DNA of 50,842 nucleotides from Plantago elongata (Eukaryota; Streptophyta; Magnoliopsida; Lamiales; Plantaginaceae): contig JAYMSP010000452.1 in NCBI GenBank assembly GCA_036897095.1, positions 1-50,842 on the forward strand, written 5' to 3'. Below are positions 1 to 11,162 of this stretch, one piece after another. The notes beneath the pieces were generated by a model. The model was not told where the DNA came from. It saw nothing but the letters and a program-made list of their open reading frames with translations, and ran no database searches. The translations under genes were made by a program, and so were the position numbers. How positions within the stretch are numbered: the first letter of the stretch is position 1; every line of letters begins with the position of its first letter.

Positions 1-194
1 AGATCGATGATGAAGATTTGGTGAATTTGGGGATGAGATCGGCGATTTCTTTTTTGGTCAAACCGGATCGGGTCCGGGTTGGTTGGTGCGGTTTCTGACC
101 GGTTGCGTTTTCTACAACCGAAACCAGACCGGTCAGCTAGCTACGCTTGTGGGTTGGGTTGGATTTTGTATGGGTTGTTGCGGTTTGAATCCAT
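1..194. other. Non-coding, partly palindromic flank of the LTR
   Basis: No reading frame of note. Inverted pieces lie around 80-155: a GACCGGTT block near 97 and a CCAGACCGGTC block near 127-137, with a TTCTACAACCGAAACC segment between. This looks like remnant transposon-end DNA. It cannot be classified because the window begins here. Confidence 0.3.
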
Positions 195-1317
195 TGACAG
201 GACTACGCGGGACAATTAAACTTAGAGCGGTATATCTGTAGTGCCCCGTCCGGGTGGTACCGGATCTGGTGCCACATCAGTAGGGTCCGAACCGCCCAAG
301 CGCGGTTGATCAATCAGTGCCGGATAAGGGGAAACCATAACCAGAATATACAACAAACTTATTTATTTATTACCATAATATTGGTAACTGTACAAAGGTA
401 GGGCAGTTGCCGATACAGTAATTTCTAAACAAACAAAATACGGCAGCGGAAAAAGGTCTGGTTTGGTTACTACACGCCTGGTCAATCTACCCGATCGTCT
501 GCCCGGTTCTCGCAATCATTACCTGGGGAATGGAAAGAATAGACATGACAGAGAGGGTAAGTCACAAGACTTAGTGAGTAGTATTTTCAGACACACGAGA
601 AAACAGACACGGACACTAATTCAAAACAGAGTTCACTTATGACAGGAAAACACGAAACACTTATCACGTAAGATAAATTCCCGATCCTGGATTTTCAGAA
701 TTTTTCACGATACAGTACCAACCATCACACCACATAATGACCCGGAAGGGCAACTTGACTACCTTATTACTCCGTCGAGGAGCGACCTCGCACTCAGTTA
801 GACGACATGCTCAAGTCCATGTCGGCCCAGTACACGGAACGATATCGATCACCTGCGCTGGCGATACCGTTGGGGCGTCCCGGGATATGTGGGTACAGGA
901 GATATAGCCAGACCGTCGATCTGTTCCGCCGGCCCCAACTATACTAGCTGTCTCTGGGCCCCACTAAAAACACTTAACACGGACCAAGATAGCCACACAA
1001 GCTTATCACAGGATGCCACAGAGGCATATCACTATCACGGTGTGCCGCAGAGGGCTTATCAGTCAGGTTACCAGGATCGGATCAAACAGGCAGAACAATA
1101 CACGTACAAGTCACTTATTCAGAGATTCCAACAAGTGCTAAACTGGCGATCACAGGACTACACACAATTACAGGAGGCAGGACACGAGAACAATCACTGG
1201 TGCCGAGTGGCAGAAGACACTAACAAGTAATATTTCCAAAAGGGGGACAGTACAATTAAGGGGGACGGACAACAAGTATCAGAAATAAACAAGGGTGCCC
1301 AATGGCAGATAACGTAT

Positions 1318-1514
1318 CAACAGAATGCCGGTTGGTGGGTAACAAGGTCAAACACAAGTGTCGGATGGCGGTCAACAAAGGTAAACACAAGTGCCGGTTG
1401 GCGGGTAACAAGGGTAAACACAAGTGCCGGTTGGCGGGTAACAAGGTTAAATATAAGTGTCAGATGATGGTCAACAAAGTCAACACGGATGCCGGATGGC
1501 GGGATACAACAATA
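1318..1514. repeat. 33-bp minisatellite inside the LTR
   Basis: The block AACACAAGTG recurs at 1351, 1384 and 1417, as AATATAAGTG at 1450 and AACACGGATG at 1482. Spacing is 33, 33, 33 and 32 bases. Each unit continues with GCCGG(T/A)TGGCGGGTAACAAGG or a variant. Because 33 is a multiple of three, the array makes a spurious repetitive open frame. Confidence 0.85.
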
Positions 1515-1678
1515 GACAAGGATGCCAAGTGGCGGGTAACAAGTCAAGGTCAAACAGCAGATGCCGATTGGCGGTCAATAAACTCACATAATTTCCTAAG
1601 GACGGATACAGAGGATAGACACAAGTACCGAAACACATACAATGACACTGACAGACACAGGTACCGAAAGACAGTAAG

Positions 1679-1790
1679 TAACACTAAACAGACACATGTG
1701 CAGGAAGATAGACAGTAACACTAAACAGACACAGGTGCAGGAAGATAGACAGTAACACCAGACAGACACATGTACATAGAGACAGGTAGT
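1679..1790. repeat. 37-bp tandem repeat inside the LTR
   Basis: TAACAC(T/C)A begins at 1679, 1716 and 1753, exactly 37 bases apart. Each unit continues CAGACACA(T/G)GTGCAGG and AAGATAGACAG in the first two copies, and degrades in the third. It is a second minisatellite just downstream of the 33-bp array. Confidence 0.85.
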
Positions 1791-4700
1791 AAACTGAACA
1801 GACACAGGACATCACATTCGATTATCAAATCACAATCATATCAGGGGTCAGAGTCTATCAGAGAGTCAGCGGAATATCGGTTCGGTCAGACATCCTACAA
1901 GTCCTAAAGTTAGGTCAAATGTTACGACTAGGCGTAACTGAACAGTAAGGCTTAACAATAACAAGATGAGGCACTTTATATTCCCCAGGGCCTGATGCCG
2001 GATAATTGCTCACTTGGAATAAGAGTAAGTGAGGGTCCTCACCTTGGTTGGGCTAGTACGATACGCAACTTCGAACTCCTGATACAAGAACAATACTACT
2101 TAACGTTTTACGCAAAACAATTATAATTTCCTGTAATATTTTCCCCCAATAGCAATCAGAGCAAGCAGTAACAGTTAGGAAAATAATTCATTAATCTCTA
2201 GTTAACTACATTAATTTCAGATACATTTCTTCGTGTAAAACCTTAGAAATCACGATCATACATGACTTTAAAATTTTCTAACCTAACAGAAGTGCCTTAC
2301 AACTAACAGTAATCAGATTCAGACTTCAACAATTTTAGAGCATTTACACAGTACATTGCTCGTATTCAACTACTTCAGATAATCATCTTTATCGTATTTA
2401 ATGTTTATACAAGTTTCTCTGTATTTCCTAAACATGGTACTACTTCCTAGCATCTTAATTATTACTCGACATCCTCCTTCTCCATCCGCTTAAGCTCCTC
2501 TAATACATTCTTCGCAGCTAGTCCCGCACTCCAACAAATACACATCTTCCTCAACCAACTTCAAATGCATAACACCTATGCGCATAGTAAACAGTTAGAT
2601 GCTGATATACATGCAGGCACAGGACGGTATATATACAGCTTACCATACGCAACAAGCATTCCTATTATACAGATAACATAAATGTGGGTAACCTACCCGC
2701 GACATATCATTTAGTACATGCACTGCTGGCAAGGCAGTAATCACTAACAGACTGATTGACATATAGCAATACCACACAGTAGCACAATACCAGACACGCA
2801 CATAACATGTGGACTCAACACAAACGAAGCAACATAGTATCAGGTTTCAGGTTCAAGTTGGACTTAATTCGAACTTAAAGATACTATACGTAAGTAGATA
2901 AGTTAAACATCAAGTAACAAGCTAACTACTCAGTAGAAAAGAGTAGATGTATATATATAATGTATGACTATACGAGCCAGGTCCGAGCAAGAACTTATAC
3001 AGTGATCATGCATTATTGCATTTACATCATTCATATTAGGGATAAAAGTGGGATAAAAGTTTAACAAATGCGTATCAAAATTGAGGTTGACTGATTATCT
3101 GTCAAACATGTTCTCTCCTTTTCAATTCAGCTTCTCTAGCCTGTAGCTGCCTCTATATAATCCTAAACATAAGTGACCTCTAATGAGGATGCAGGATACT
3201 GACTCAGAACCAATCATCACCATGTTGCAAGTTAAACTATAAAAAGAACATACATTAGCATCATCTAGGGGAATATCAACTGAAGTTGTAGGATTGTAAA
3301 CTTGGATAAGATACCCGCAGTAATATCAATTCTATGAATTCTGTGACATGTTCATCAATTGCAGTTTCACACAGGTATCAATTTCATTAGGTACTATTCT
3401 TCTAACAGTGTTGGCAGACTCAGGAAATTTTATATTGGTTAGAAAACCGATCTCTTTTGGTGTCCTAGAAACCTCCATCTAACCACAGAAATGCCATTAC
3501 AACCATTACTACACAACTCAAATTCCACAAGCGTACACGACAGTAAATACAATTACTATCTTCAAACAAACTAAAGGGGCAGCACAATGTATATACAACA
3601 TACGCTTCTCAACCTTTCGCTACAAAGTAGACGCAGTCACAGCACTTACATACGCACACAGGAACAGAGCAAGAGACTCATCAGAGCTAGCAGAGCACAA
3701 CAATTCGCACCCAGACCGACTACAGCTAAACGCATAATTTCACTACTCAATGAAGCAGACAGAGCCAAGTACTCGCACGCAACAGACATGAATCATCACC
3801 CAATCAAGCATAAATCAACACGACATCGAACGGATAATAATTAATTAATACAATTTCCCATCCCAACCGAAAAGAAAGAAGATCACTTACCGTGGGTGAA
3901 TCGAATTGGTAAGGTCGAAGAAGATGGAGCAACGGAGCAGAGCAGGTGGTGTATTTGCAGGATTGCGATCGATTGTGGAGGATGGTGGTTGATTGGGGTG
4001 AGCAGCTGGCGGGTCGGTGGTGGAGGCGGCAGTAGAGCGAAGGGCGAGAGAAGGAGAGAGAGCGGGGGTAGGGAGCTGTGGCTCGTTTCCTTCTCAGTTG
4101 GTGGTATGTGGCGGAGGAGGTCGAGTGGTGGTGTAGATAGGTGGTGACGGTGGTGAGAGAAATTGAGGGCGAGAGGAGAGGAGAGAGCGGGACGGGTGGA
4201 GATAAGGAGGCGATCGAGGGTGTGGCGGCTATGTATAGCCGGAGGGCGACGGCCGACCCACGTGGGCCGAGCTTTCCGTCTTCGACGCGTGTCTCTGCGT
4301 CGATGGGGGAAGGGCGGTGTTGGTAGTAGAGACGGTGGCTTCTTCAAAGGGAAGTAATTTACGGTGGTTGGTGGGGATTACGGCGGGCAGGAGAGAAGAT
4401 GACTGAGTGGACGGAGCTAAGCAACAATGACGGCGGTCTGTGGTTTGGACGGGCAGAGGGAATGATTGAAGAAAGGAGAAATGGCGGTCTGGGTAATTGA
4501 ACAGTAAGGGAGAAAGAATAGGGGAAGAAGGAAGAATGAATTAAGGGTGTTTTGGTCATTTCATCAATATATATACCTGATTCTTTCTGACTTCCAAAAG
4601 GCTCACAAATAAATTCCGAAAAAATGTAAAATAAATTCCTGAGCACTATTTACGATGAATTGAAGCCGTATAAAATTTAAAATAAATATTTTATTATTTT

Positions 4701-4865
4701 ATTAATTTAATACCAAATTTCCACTTAACGCTTATACGTGATCAACCGGTAGATACGACCTGACCGCTAATTTTCGAACTCAATCCGTCTCAAAATAAAA
4801 TAATATAGTTAATAACACGTAGGTGATCGAACCTTAACCGGTCCGGTTAACCGGATCATCACAAT

Positions 4866-5235
4866 ATCATTTCTAGTATATTTATAAAATAGTAATAAAA
4901 TGAACCCAAGTTGTATAACAATCAATGAACACTAGCAGTAGCAAATTTACATTGGCATTATATATATTGTTTCTCAAAACAGTAGGCCGAAGCTAATGTT
5001 CACAAACCTACTCGTAGTGGCTGCAGTTGGATATCTAAGAAGTGCAAAGCAAACATTACCCGGCCCGCCACCAACTCACAAGGGTGCAACCGTGCAACAC
5101 AAAGCATAAAGACAAGCATCCCAAGCATTCAATATGTCTAATTCATATTACAGAGAAACAAGTTGACATGATACTTAAATAGGGAGATTATAACAGAGCA
5201 CAGACACACAGCACAACGGCACAAGAATATGAGTA
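4866..5235. other. Intergenic / 3' region of the RPB6 gene
   Basis: Between the LTR end and the stop codon of the minus-strand RPB6 gene. AT-rich with no coding potential seen. The part nearest 5235 should hold the RPB6 3' UTR and polyadenylation signal on the minus strand. Confidence 0.5.
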
Positions 5236-6821
5236 TCACTGGCCTCCAACTTGTCTTTTCCAGGAGTCTTCAACAATCAATTCATCCACACCCCAATCTT
5301 CATAACTGTATCAAAACAATAAAGATGTTAAGCACCATGTAGCAGCTATGTGCTAAAGATAAAGAATATATGGGTACATGTACAGCTTATCACCTTCCAT
5401 CAGGGAGGTAGCGACGGATGGTGAAAGGAATTTTTCTCTCTCGCAGCTCCTTCATTGCAATCTGAGATATATAGGGTGGAAGAAGGGACAAAAGAGATAA
5501 AATCAGTCACCGTTGCCCCCTAAAGAGTGTAAGTACACAGATGAAGTCATTTATGTAGTCTGAACAGACACACTCGTGTCAAGGAAAACAATAAAGGCAA
5601 ACTAGTATAGCTTCAACTTGTTTAGCACCAGGATATAGCCAAAACGTAAGTATTTAATAGGCCACTTCAGTCTATAACAACAAAGATGCAATGACAGTAC
5701 ATTTGTTCCACGGAATGATTAGCTTAGCAATTGAATCCACATTTTTCTTATACATTCCCCATGTCACTGCCATATGGAGTATATATAAAATTAGTGGAAG
5801 TGTTAACTAATTTTCAATCGCCAAAGGAACTCGATGTCATTGAAATATCACTTTGTTCAATGATTATTCGACATAATTAGTAAATAGAAAACATCCACAA
5901 TTAGTGTATGGGCTAATTTATAATGGAACCATAAAGCACCATTCAGGAATGGCCGTCTATATATTGATGCTCTTTCGGTCTTTCCTGATCAAGAACCAGT
6001 TCTTTCATTGAGATTCAAGTAGTTCTAGTAGTTGTTCAGCAAAGACTAAAAGGAAGGCCTTAGTGCTTACTGTCAATAACATCGAGGTGATTTCAGAAAT
6101 TATAAGGCAGATGTCTAGAACACACATATAATCATATGCATTTGTACCCAGCATTTTATAGTGGAGTAAACGTTAGCAGGTGTTCCATTTTCACATTCTT
6201 ACTTAAGCAATAACAAACTAACAAATAAGCTCTCGGGTTTACGATCAGAACGAAAAAGTATTGAAGAACAACATCAATGAAACTTAACCTCCAGGGGGTC
6301 AGTTTCTCCCTCCAGCTCAACCATCACAGGAGCATTCATACTGCAGCACACCAAAAACAGTCACAATCAGCTAATCAAAATCCCCAATTCAAAACCCTAA
6401 AAAATTCTCAAGTCCCAAACCTTATTTGCAGAGCCCTGGTGCCCAAAATCCTAGCTCGCTCATACTTGGTCATATACTTAGACGTCTTCCGCACCTTATC
6501 AACCGGCTCCTGGTCCTGCTTATCCTCTCCATCACCTTCAACAGCATCAGGCGCTTCCTCGTTGAGCTCTTCTTCAATTTCAGCTCCTTCCTGAAATTAA
6601 CCAAAAATACATTCATACTCAGAACGAAGACAGTGACTGCATGAGACCCGAATAGCATCCACACTCACATCTGGTTCAGGATCAATTGGCTCGTCCATGT
6701 ACCTAAGAGCAAAGGGAGGTTATATGAGTTACTGAAAAGCGTAACTGTAACTGAAAGTGAAACGATAGGTTTTAGGAAAGTGTACACACCCTCCGTCCAT
6801 GTCATAGTCTTCGTCGGCCAT
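5236..6821 (-). CDS. NRPB6A: DNA-directed RNA polymerases I/II/III(-IV/V) shared subunit RPB6 (NRPB6/RPABC2)
   Basis: Small shared subunit of the nuclear RNA polymerases; in the family it stabilises the clamp and helps assembly. Six minus-strand exons join in phase: 6790-6821, 6669-6702, 6421-6590, 6289-6340, 5394-5461 and 5236-5305, all with GT-AG introns. They give 141 aa, close to the usual plant length of about 144. The first half (from [11 protein letters not shown]) is acidic and low-complexity, as expected. The conserved C-terminal core includes [58 protein letters not shown] and the ending [16 protein letters not shown]. The start is the only ATG before the acidic segment. No lesion is seen. 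Arabidopsis has two paralogues, so the A/B assignment of the symbol is uncertain. Confidence 0.95.
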
Positions 6822-7359
6822 GATTTTGCAGTTTGCTCTGTTCGATTGTACAAATTCCGGCTAACGGAGAGAGAACTGGTATTGGAGCTGTGAGAGTCTG
6901 AGTGTCTGAGAGAGAAGTTGCAGGTTTTGTTCAGTGAGAATTTTGACACGGTGATGGAGAGTTTGGGCTGGACATACGGCATTGTAGGTACTAATTGGAC
7001 TTTTAGGTTGGGCTGATACACTGTAGGCCTACATCAACTCTGTTTTCCACCAAAAGCCCAATTATATCATAGCTCATTAGTCACTGGGGAAAATTCGTGG
7101 CAACGACATTTGACACCAAAAAGACAGAAAATGATTATATACAAAGTATCGCTTTAGATTTTTCTTCTTTCATGCAATTTAGTAGTATCTATTCGCATAA
7201 TCCTCTTAAATTTCCCCGTGAAATTATTACAACTAGTGTGTATTCTTTACCGTTTAAAAAATAAATAAATTAGTATGTATTGATACTTTATTCAATTGGA
7301 TTATAGTGAATTGAACCACTTTAATCCCAAAGTGCAATTATTTGTTCAAACAGGTTGGA
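6822..7359. other. Upstream region of RPB6, intergenic
   Basis: Promoter and 5' UTR of the minus-strand RPB6 gene followed by AT-rich DNA. No second gene or clear TATA box was identified; the open frame on the minus strand at 6665-7021 overlaps the first RPB6 exons and looks spurious. Confidence 0.4.
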
Positions 7360-7675
7360 CTTAGTGTTGTTTTTCAAGTCGAGTATTTTTTATACTCGAC
7401 CTCGAATTCAACCGAGCCGAACTTCGAAAAAACGAGTAAAAATACTTGTTAATAAAATGAGTTAAAAAACGAGCTTGAGCTCGAAAAAATACGAGCCTTA
7501 ACGAGATTTAACGAGCTTTATCTATAAAATATTAAAAGCAAGTATATAAAATTATAATTCATTAAAATGATTACTCTTAAGTCTTGACGAACTTTATCGA
7601 GTCGAGTTCGACTCGACTCGATTACAAAATGAGTATGAATTCGAGTCCGAGCTCAACTCGGCTCGGCTCCCATAA
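7360..7675. repeat. MITE-like remnant rich in ACTCGA/GAGCTCGA motifs
   Basis: About 300 bases in which CGAG/CTCG words recur on both strands (GTCGAGTA, ACTCGACCTCGA, ACGAGCTTGAGCTCG, GAGTCGAGTTCGACTCGACTCG and CGAGCTCAACTCGGCTCGGCTC) around an AT-rich middle. The outer parts are mutually inverted, as in a decayed short inverted-repeat transposon. The family is not determined and the ends are approximate. Confidence 0.5.
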
Positions 7676-7918
7676 CAATAAGAGTTGGACCGTAATTGAC
7701 GGTTTGGTAGAAAATATTAGACCGCCCATTGTGAGCGGCCGTTACATCGGTTGTTGCTGCTCCGCAACCCAGCCCCAAACAGTAGTGTCCCAGCCCATTT
7801 GGCTGGGACACGTGGCCGTCTTGATTGGACCAGCCACCTTTTTTTTAATGTTTTTATTTTATTATTAAAAGATATAAAAAACTCCAACGGCTATAAACGG
7901 TCATATTTTTTCGGGATC

Positions 7919-7926
7919 TATAAATA
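7919..7926 (+). promoter_or_regulatory. TATA box of the element ORF
   Basis: TATAAATA in a good context (GGGATCTATAAATAGACG), 97 bases before the ATG at 8023. A CCAACGGCTATAAACGG block lies about 30 bases upstream. The spacing allows a transcription start near 7950 and a short pyrimidine-rich leader. Confidence 0.6.
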
Positions 7927-8022
7927 GACGATCATTTTCACGTCATTCTTCACACCTCCAAACACCCTTTCTTTCTCTCTATTAAACTCAAAACACTCTT
8001 GTAATAACTACCAAAAATCAAA

Positions 8023-9276
8023 ATGAATCCGAATATTGCTGCTTGGTTGGCGGACAAAGATCCGCTGCAATCAAGTAAATTTTCAATAGTACGGGCTACC
8101 ACAGTTCGGAATCATCCACCAATCCAAATGAACCATACAATCCATTCAACTCCCAAGATGTATTCTGTCCGGAAGGTTATGATTCGGGATCGCAGCAAAC
8201 CGTCCCGGAGACACAACCTCCACCGGTGCAGCTGCCAGTTCAAGGGAGGGGGAAGATGGCCGCATCAAAAGGCAAAGGCAAAGCAAAGGCCGGGTCATCG
8301 AGGGGAAAGAACGTTTATGAGGAGGCAGTGGAAGGTGCAACCCAGGATATCAAACCAAAGAAGTTCACGGTTGTAGAGGACCTCGCTCTAATCAGCATGT
8401 TCATGCAGGTTAGTGAGGATTCATGTGTTGGTACGAACGTGAAGTTAATTATGATGTTCAGTAAGCACGTCATAAGGATGTGAAATGATGCAAGGAAGGA
8501 CTCGACTTCTGAGCTCAAATCACGAACTGGTAGCTCCTTTCGTGGCCGCTGGAATCGCATCAAGCCATGTGTTAATCAATGGGTGAGTGCTTACAACGAG
8601 GCTGTACGAGTGCAAGGACTTCGGAATGGTACTAACGATGAAGATGTCATCGAGTACGTACACCAAATGCATCTACAAGATGAATCATAGCCAAGGTGAA
8701 GATTTCGAGCTAATGCACTATTGGCATGCCATGAAAGGTTATCAACAATGGAAAATGAAGATGAACTACACCGGTCCAAAGGAAGATGTAATTTCGGGTT
8801 TTGAACTCCATGATGTGGAAGGTGAAGACACGGACGGAAGCTCGGGAAGAAAATGCGCATGAGTGAGCTAGGATAGTGATGACATCAAGGAGCGTCCCAT
8901 GGGTCGGGATAGGGCGAAGGCACTTAGGAAAGTGGCCTGTCTTCAAACTCCTCCGGCAGTGACTTTGCTCAGTTCAAGAATGATTTTGCTACACAACTGC
9001 AACTGGAGCAACAAAGGATTGACATAGAGCAGAGGAGGTTGGCGTTCTTCGAAAAAAAAAGAGGAGAAACATATACATATAGAAGCGACAACTAACCAGA
9101 CCAATGCCGACTTGGCTCGCACTCAAAGGCTGCAAATGTATCTCAACTTGTCCGGTATCGACCCAACTGATATGACCCGGGGTCAAAGGAAGGTGTACAA
9201 GGTTTTGGACCGAGAGTTCGAGGATGAGAAACTGTACAATGAAATTGTGTTTTATGTTTGTGTTTGTCTGTTGTAG
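8023..9276 (+). pseudogene. Decayed Myb/SANT-like ORF1-type protein of a PIF/Harbinger element
   Basis: The frame opens with MNPNIAAWLADKDPL and then breaks repeatedly. Recognisable pieces are a SANT/trihelix-like segment in another frame (KPKKFTVVEDLALISMFMQV at about 8357-8416, then SEDSCVGTNV), the continuation SSFRGRWNRIKPCVNQWVSA (about 8531-8590), a segment with EDFELMHYWHAMKGYQQW (about 8698-8750), and a C-terminal piece with MYLNLSGIDPTDMT (about 9137-9178). This layout matches the plant proteins often labelled 'glutathione S-transferase T3-like', which carry a Myb/SANT domain plus a NAM-associated C-terminal domain and are linked to Harbinger elements. At least three frame changes and internal stops make it non-functional. 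Confidence 0.6.
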
Positions 9277-9507
9277 TTTCAAATTCCGTTATTTTCATTT
9301 TCAAAAGTTGTATTAAATTGTACTGTATTCTTTCCAATTCAATAAGAAAACACCATTTTAGAAAAAATATAACCATTATTCGTATCTGTTTGAAAATAAA
9401 GCCGTTATTCGTACAAATATTCAGTTATTATTTCAATTTCAATTTATTAACAAAAATTAAAAAAAAATTGGGCCGGCGACCGATTTTCATTAGTCGCACA
9501 ACACGAC

Positions 9508-9559
9508 ATTCGGTCGTGGCGGCAGCGGTTGCTTCCGCAACCGTACGCCACGACCGAAT
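9508..9559. repeat. Long hairpin near the right end of the Harbinger-type element
   Basis: The left arm starts ATTCGGTCGTGGCG and ends GCGGTTGC. The right arm starts GCAACCG and ends CGCCACGACCGAAT. Arms of about 23-25 bases pair almost perfectly around a TTCC loop with a small internal mismatch. It is probably a subterminal structure of the transposon. Confidence 0.75.
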
Positions 9560-9587
9560 CGGCTGGTCACCACAGTGATCGGTATTA

Positions 9588-10570
9588 GTACGCCAAAGCC
9601 ACTCACGACGTGGTCGCACTTTTATCTCTCAGTTCCGGAAAAAAATGGAAAATCGTATTGTTTCACTTGTCGATAAAATCCATTATTCTACTGCTAGTTT
9701 TTACAGCAGCTTCTGTGCAGAATAAGAATCCTAGTCCACCTCTACAACATTGTAATCGTTGAGGTATGTCGAAATACACTCAACTGAGTTCCAATTCTCT
9801 CTTTACAGTATTTTATTTACTGATTTTCAGCTGCTTGTACATTCTCCTTTCCCGTTTCTGATTTTCAATTCATGTAAACTATTCCCCAGGTATTAGTCAT
9901 CTGTGTTAATTTATACTGAAGTCAGTCAAGTCACCAACTAGCTGTAAATAGTTTTTCTAGCTTCGTGTGAGAAATGAAGTCTGTGGAGGGTTGTTATAAT
10001 CCATGTAGCAGTCGGTTGTATGCGTTTGCTTCGAAGGATGGTTGGGTGCTTCTTGGTGGGGAGTATAATCCACTTTTTTTTGTACAACCCTTTCACCAAT
10101 CAGATAATTGACAAATGGCCAAGGGAAGAAGGTAGAAGAGGACTGCAAACTGTATTATTATAATTACTTTACTGATGTTGCCCGTGGCAGGGGGTTCAAG
10201 TGCTACACATTGATCTGAAAGCAACGACCAATGAAGCTGGGCAGGAAGTAACTGAGATTCGATCAAAACTGAAAAATGAAGGACAATACGGTTGGATCTC
10301 AAGGTCTCCTCGACATTCTATGTGTTTTATCCAACCTCCTTATTGTGGGGTTTAAGTTTTCTTACTTCCACATGTTCATTTACTTTTAAGAACTCTAATA
10401 AAATGTATTGACTATGATTCCTAGGACTTCTTGCTATCATTGATGCATTTTTCTTGTTTGTTTCGTTTACTTGGTAGATTGCTTTTTGAACTTTTGAATG
10501 CCATTGATTCAATTCTCTGTTGGAATTATGCACAATGAACTTCTGGATAAATGTTTTGAATTATTGTGCT
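9588..10570 (+). pseudogene. Truncated copy of the F-box gene at 14,553 (two internal deletions)
   Basis: This segment aligns along its length with about 14,178-15,955. Shared parts include the leader (CACT(C/T)ACGACGTGG), the 5' UTR intron with both splice sites (9764-9889 here, 14,316-14,477 in the intact copy), the body segment CTTCGAAGGATGGTTGGGTG, the 3' coding end, and the 3' flank with CTTGGTAG and TTCTCTGTTG. Just after the ATG at 9974 about 300 bases corresponding to the F-box domain are missing. A second gap of about 530 bases corresponds to roughly 14,980-15,507. A one-base loss in the T-run near 10,080 shifts the frame and a stop follows. It is a decayed tandem duplicate, not a short functional gene. 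Confidence 0.88.
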
Positions 10571-11160
10571 GATTCATGTAAGATGGCACCTGATTGTCTT
10601 AGAAAGTAGTACTATGTTTTACTAGTTACTTCCAGGTTGTGGCTTCTAGAGATTTCACTGATTGGGTAGATTTGATACTCTAGTACTAGCTATCAAGTTG
10701 AGAATGCAATAATTGGGAAAGATCAAGCTATGGCTGAGGAGAGGAAATCTCACCATCTTCTTGATGAAAACTTGAGTATTTTTTTTTTATTCAGATTAAT
10801 TTTCTTGCTATGAAGCTTATTTGACGCTTTAGGTGCTCGGTTTAACCCATTTGGTTCGCTTGAACGCATTTACCTGCCTTTCTATTCTAAGTCTACTTGT
10901 GTTCTTTCTTTCACTTGGATCCCGTTTGGTCTCCTCTTTGCATCTCGATCTTTTATGCATTTCATTTTCACACTCAAAAACTTTATAATTTCCAGATGAC
11001 TTCACAAAGTTACCATCGAGTCTTATAGGAGATTTTTTACTATATCTATGGCATAAAACAAGAGTCATAGACAGTTTTCTCGAATATGGGCCTCTACCTC
11101 TCCGGTTCTCCTCACCTTTATCCGAACTCACACAAGGTGGATGATCACTTTTTCCACTGT
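10571..11160. other. Intergenic, possibly the start of the decayed retroelement
   Basis: The F-box homology stops near 10,570. From about 10,830 the plus strand has coding-like composition broken by stops, which probably belongs to the decayed ORF that follows. The minus-strand 100-residue open frame at 10,829-11,131 resembles nothing I know. Confidence 0.35.
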
Positions 11161-11162
11161 GA

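Larger units (their letters stand above)
195..4865 (-). mobile_element. Probable solo long LTR (Ty3/gypsy, Tekay/Del-like), reverse orientation
   Basis: About 4.7 kb without a real gene, bounded by TGACAGG at 195 and ATCATCA at about 4865 (TG...CA). Read on the minus strand it has LTR-like order: an AT-rich start, a TATATATA box near 4568-4575, a pyrimidine-rich leader (about 4540-3890), a good splice donor (ACG then GTAAGTGATC, intron beginning at 3890), then long low-information sequence with two minisatellites. The stretch near 4665-4710 (AATAAAATAATAAAATA then TACGGCTT) resembles the LTR fragment at the right window edge at a similar distance from its start. Very long LTRs are known for the Tekay/Del lineage. 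No primer-binding site, polypurine tract or pol lies next to it, and I could not confirm a 5-bp target duplication, so solo LTR and exact ends are inference. Confidence 0.5.
7720..9584 (+). mobile_element. PIF/Harbinger-type DNA element, non-autonomous (ORF1-like only)
   Basis: A 1.87-kb unit flanked by TTA at 7717-7719 and TTA at 9585-9587, the 3-bp target duplication typical of PIF/Harbinger. The left end GACCGCCCATTGTGAGCGGCCG and the inverted right end TACCGATCACTGTGGTGACC are imperfectly alike. Inside are a promoter with a TATA box, a decayed Myb/SANT-like ORF, and strong hairpins near both ends (GTTGCTGCTCCGCAAC on the left, a long one at 9508-9559 on the right). No DDE transposase is present, so it would have needed a transposase supplied elsewhere. 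Superfamily assignment rests on the ORF type and TTA flanks. The exact ends are inferred because the terminal repeats are weak. Confidence 0.55.

Noticed and set aside
1318..1514. Regularly spaced repeats that might recall a CRISPR array
   Set aside because: The units abut with no unique spacers, and the genome is a plant nuclear one; it is a minisatellite.
1302..1718. 138-residue open frame rich in Lys, Cys and Arg (repeats of KHKCRLAGNKG)
   Set aside because: Produced by the 33-bp minisatellite, whose period is a multiple of three; the other strand is open for the same reason.
3883..4347. 154-residue Pro/Arg-rich open frame on the minus strand
   Set aside because: Low-complexity translation of the CT-rich LTR leader; it runs through the splice donor at 3890 and shows no domain.
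9957..10302. Short open frames in the F-box-like segment
   Set aside because: The segment is a deleted, frameshifted copy; these frames are antisense or truncated and do not encode an F-box.
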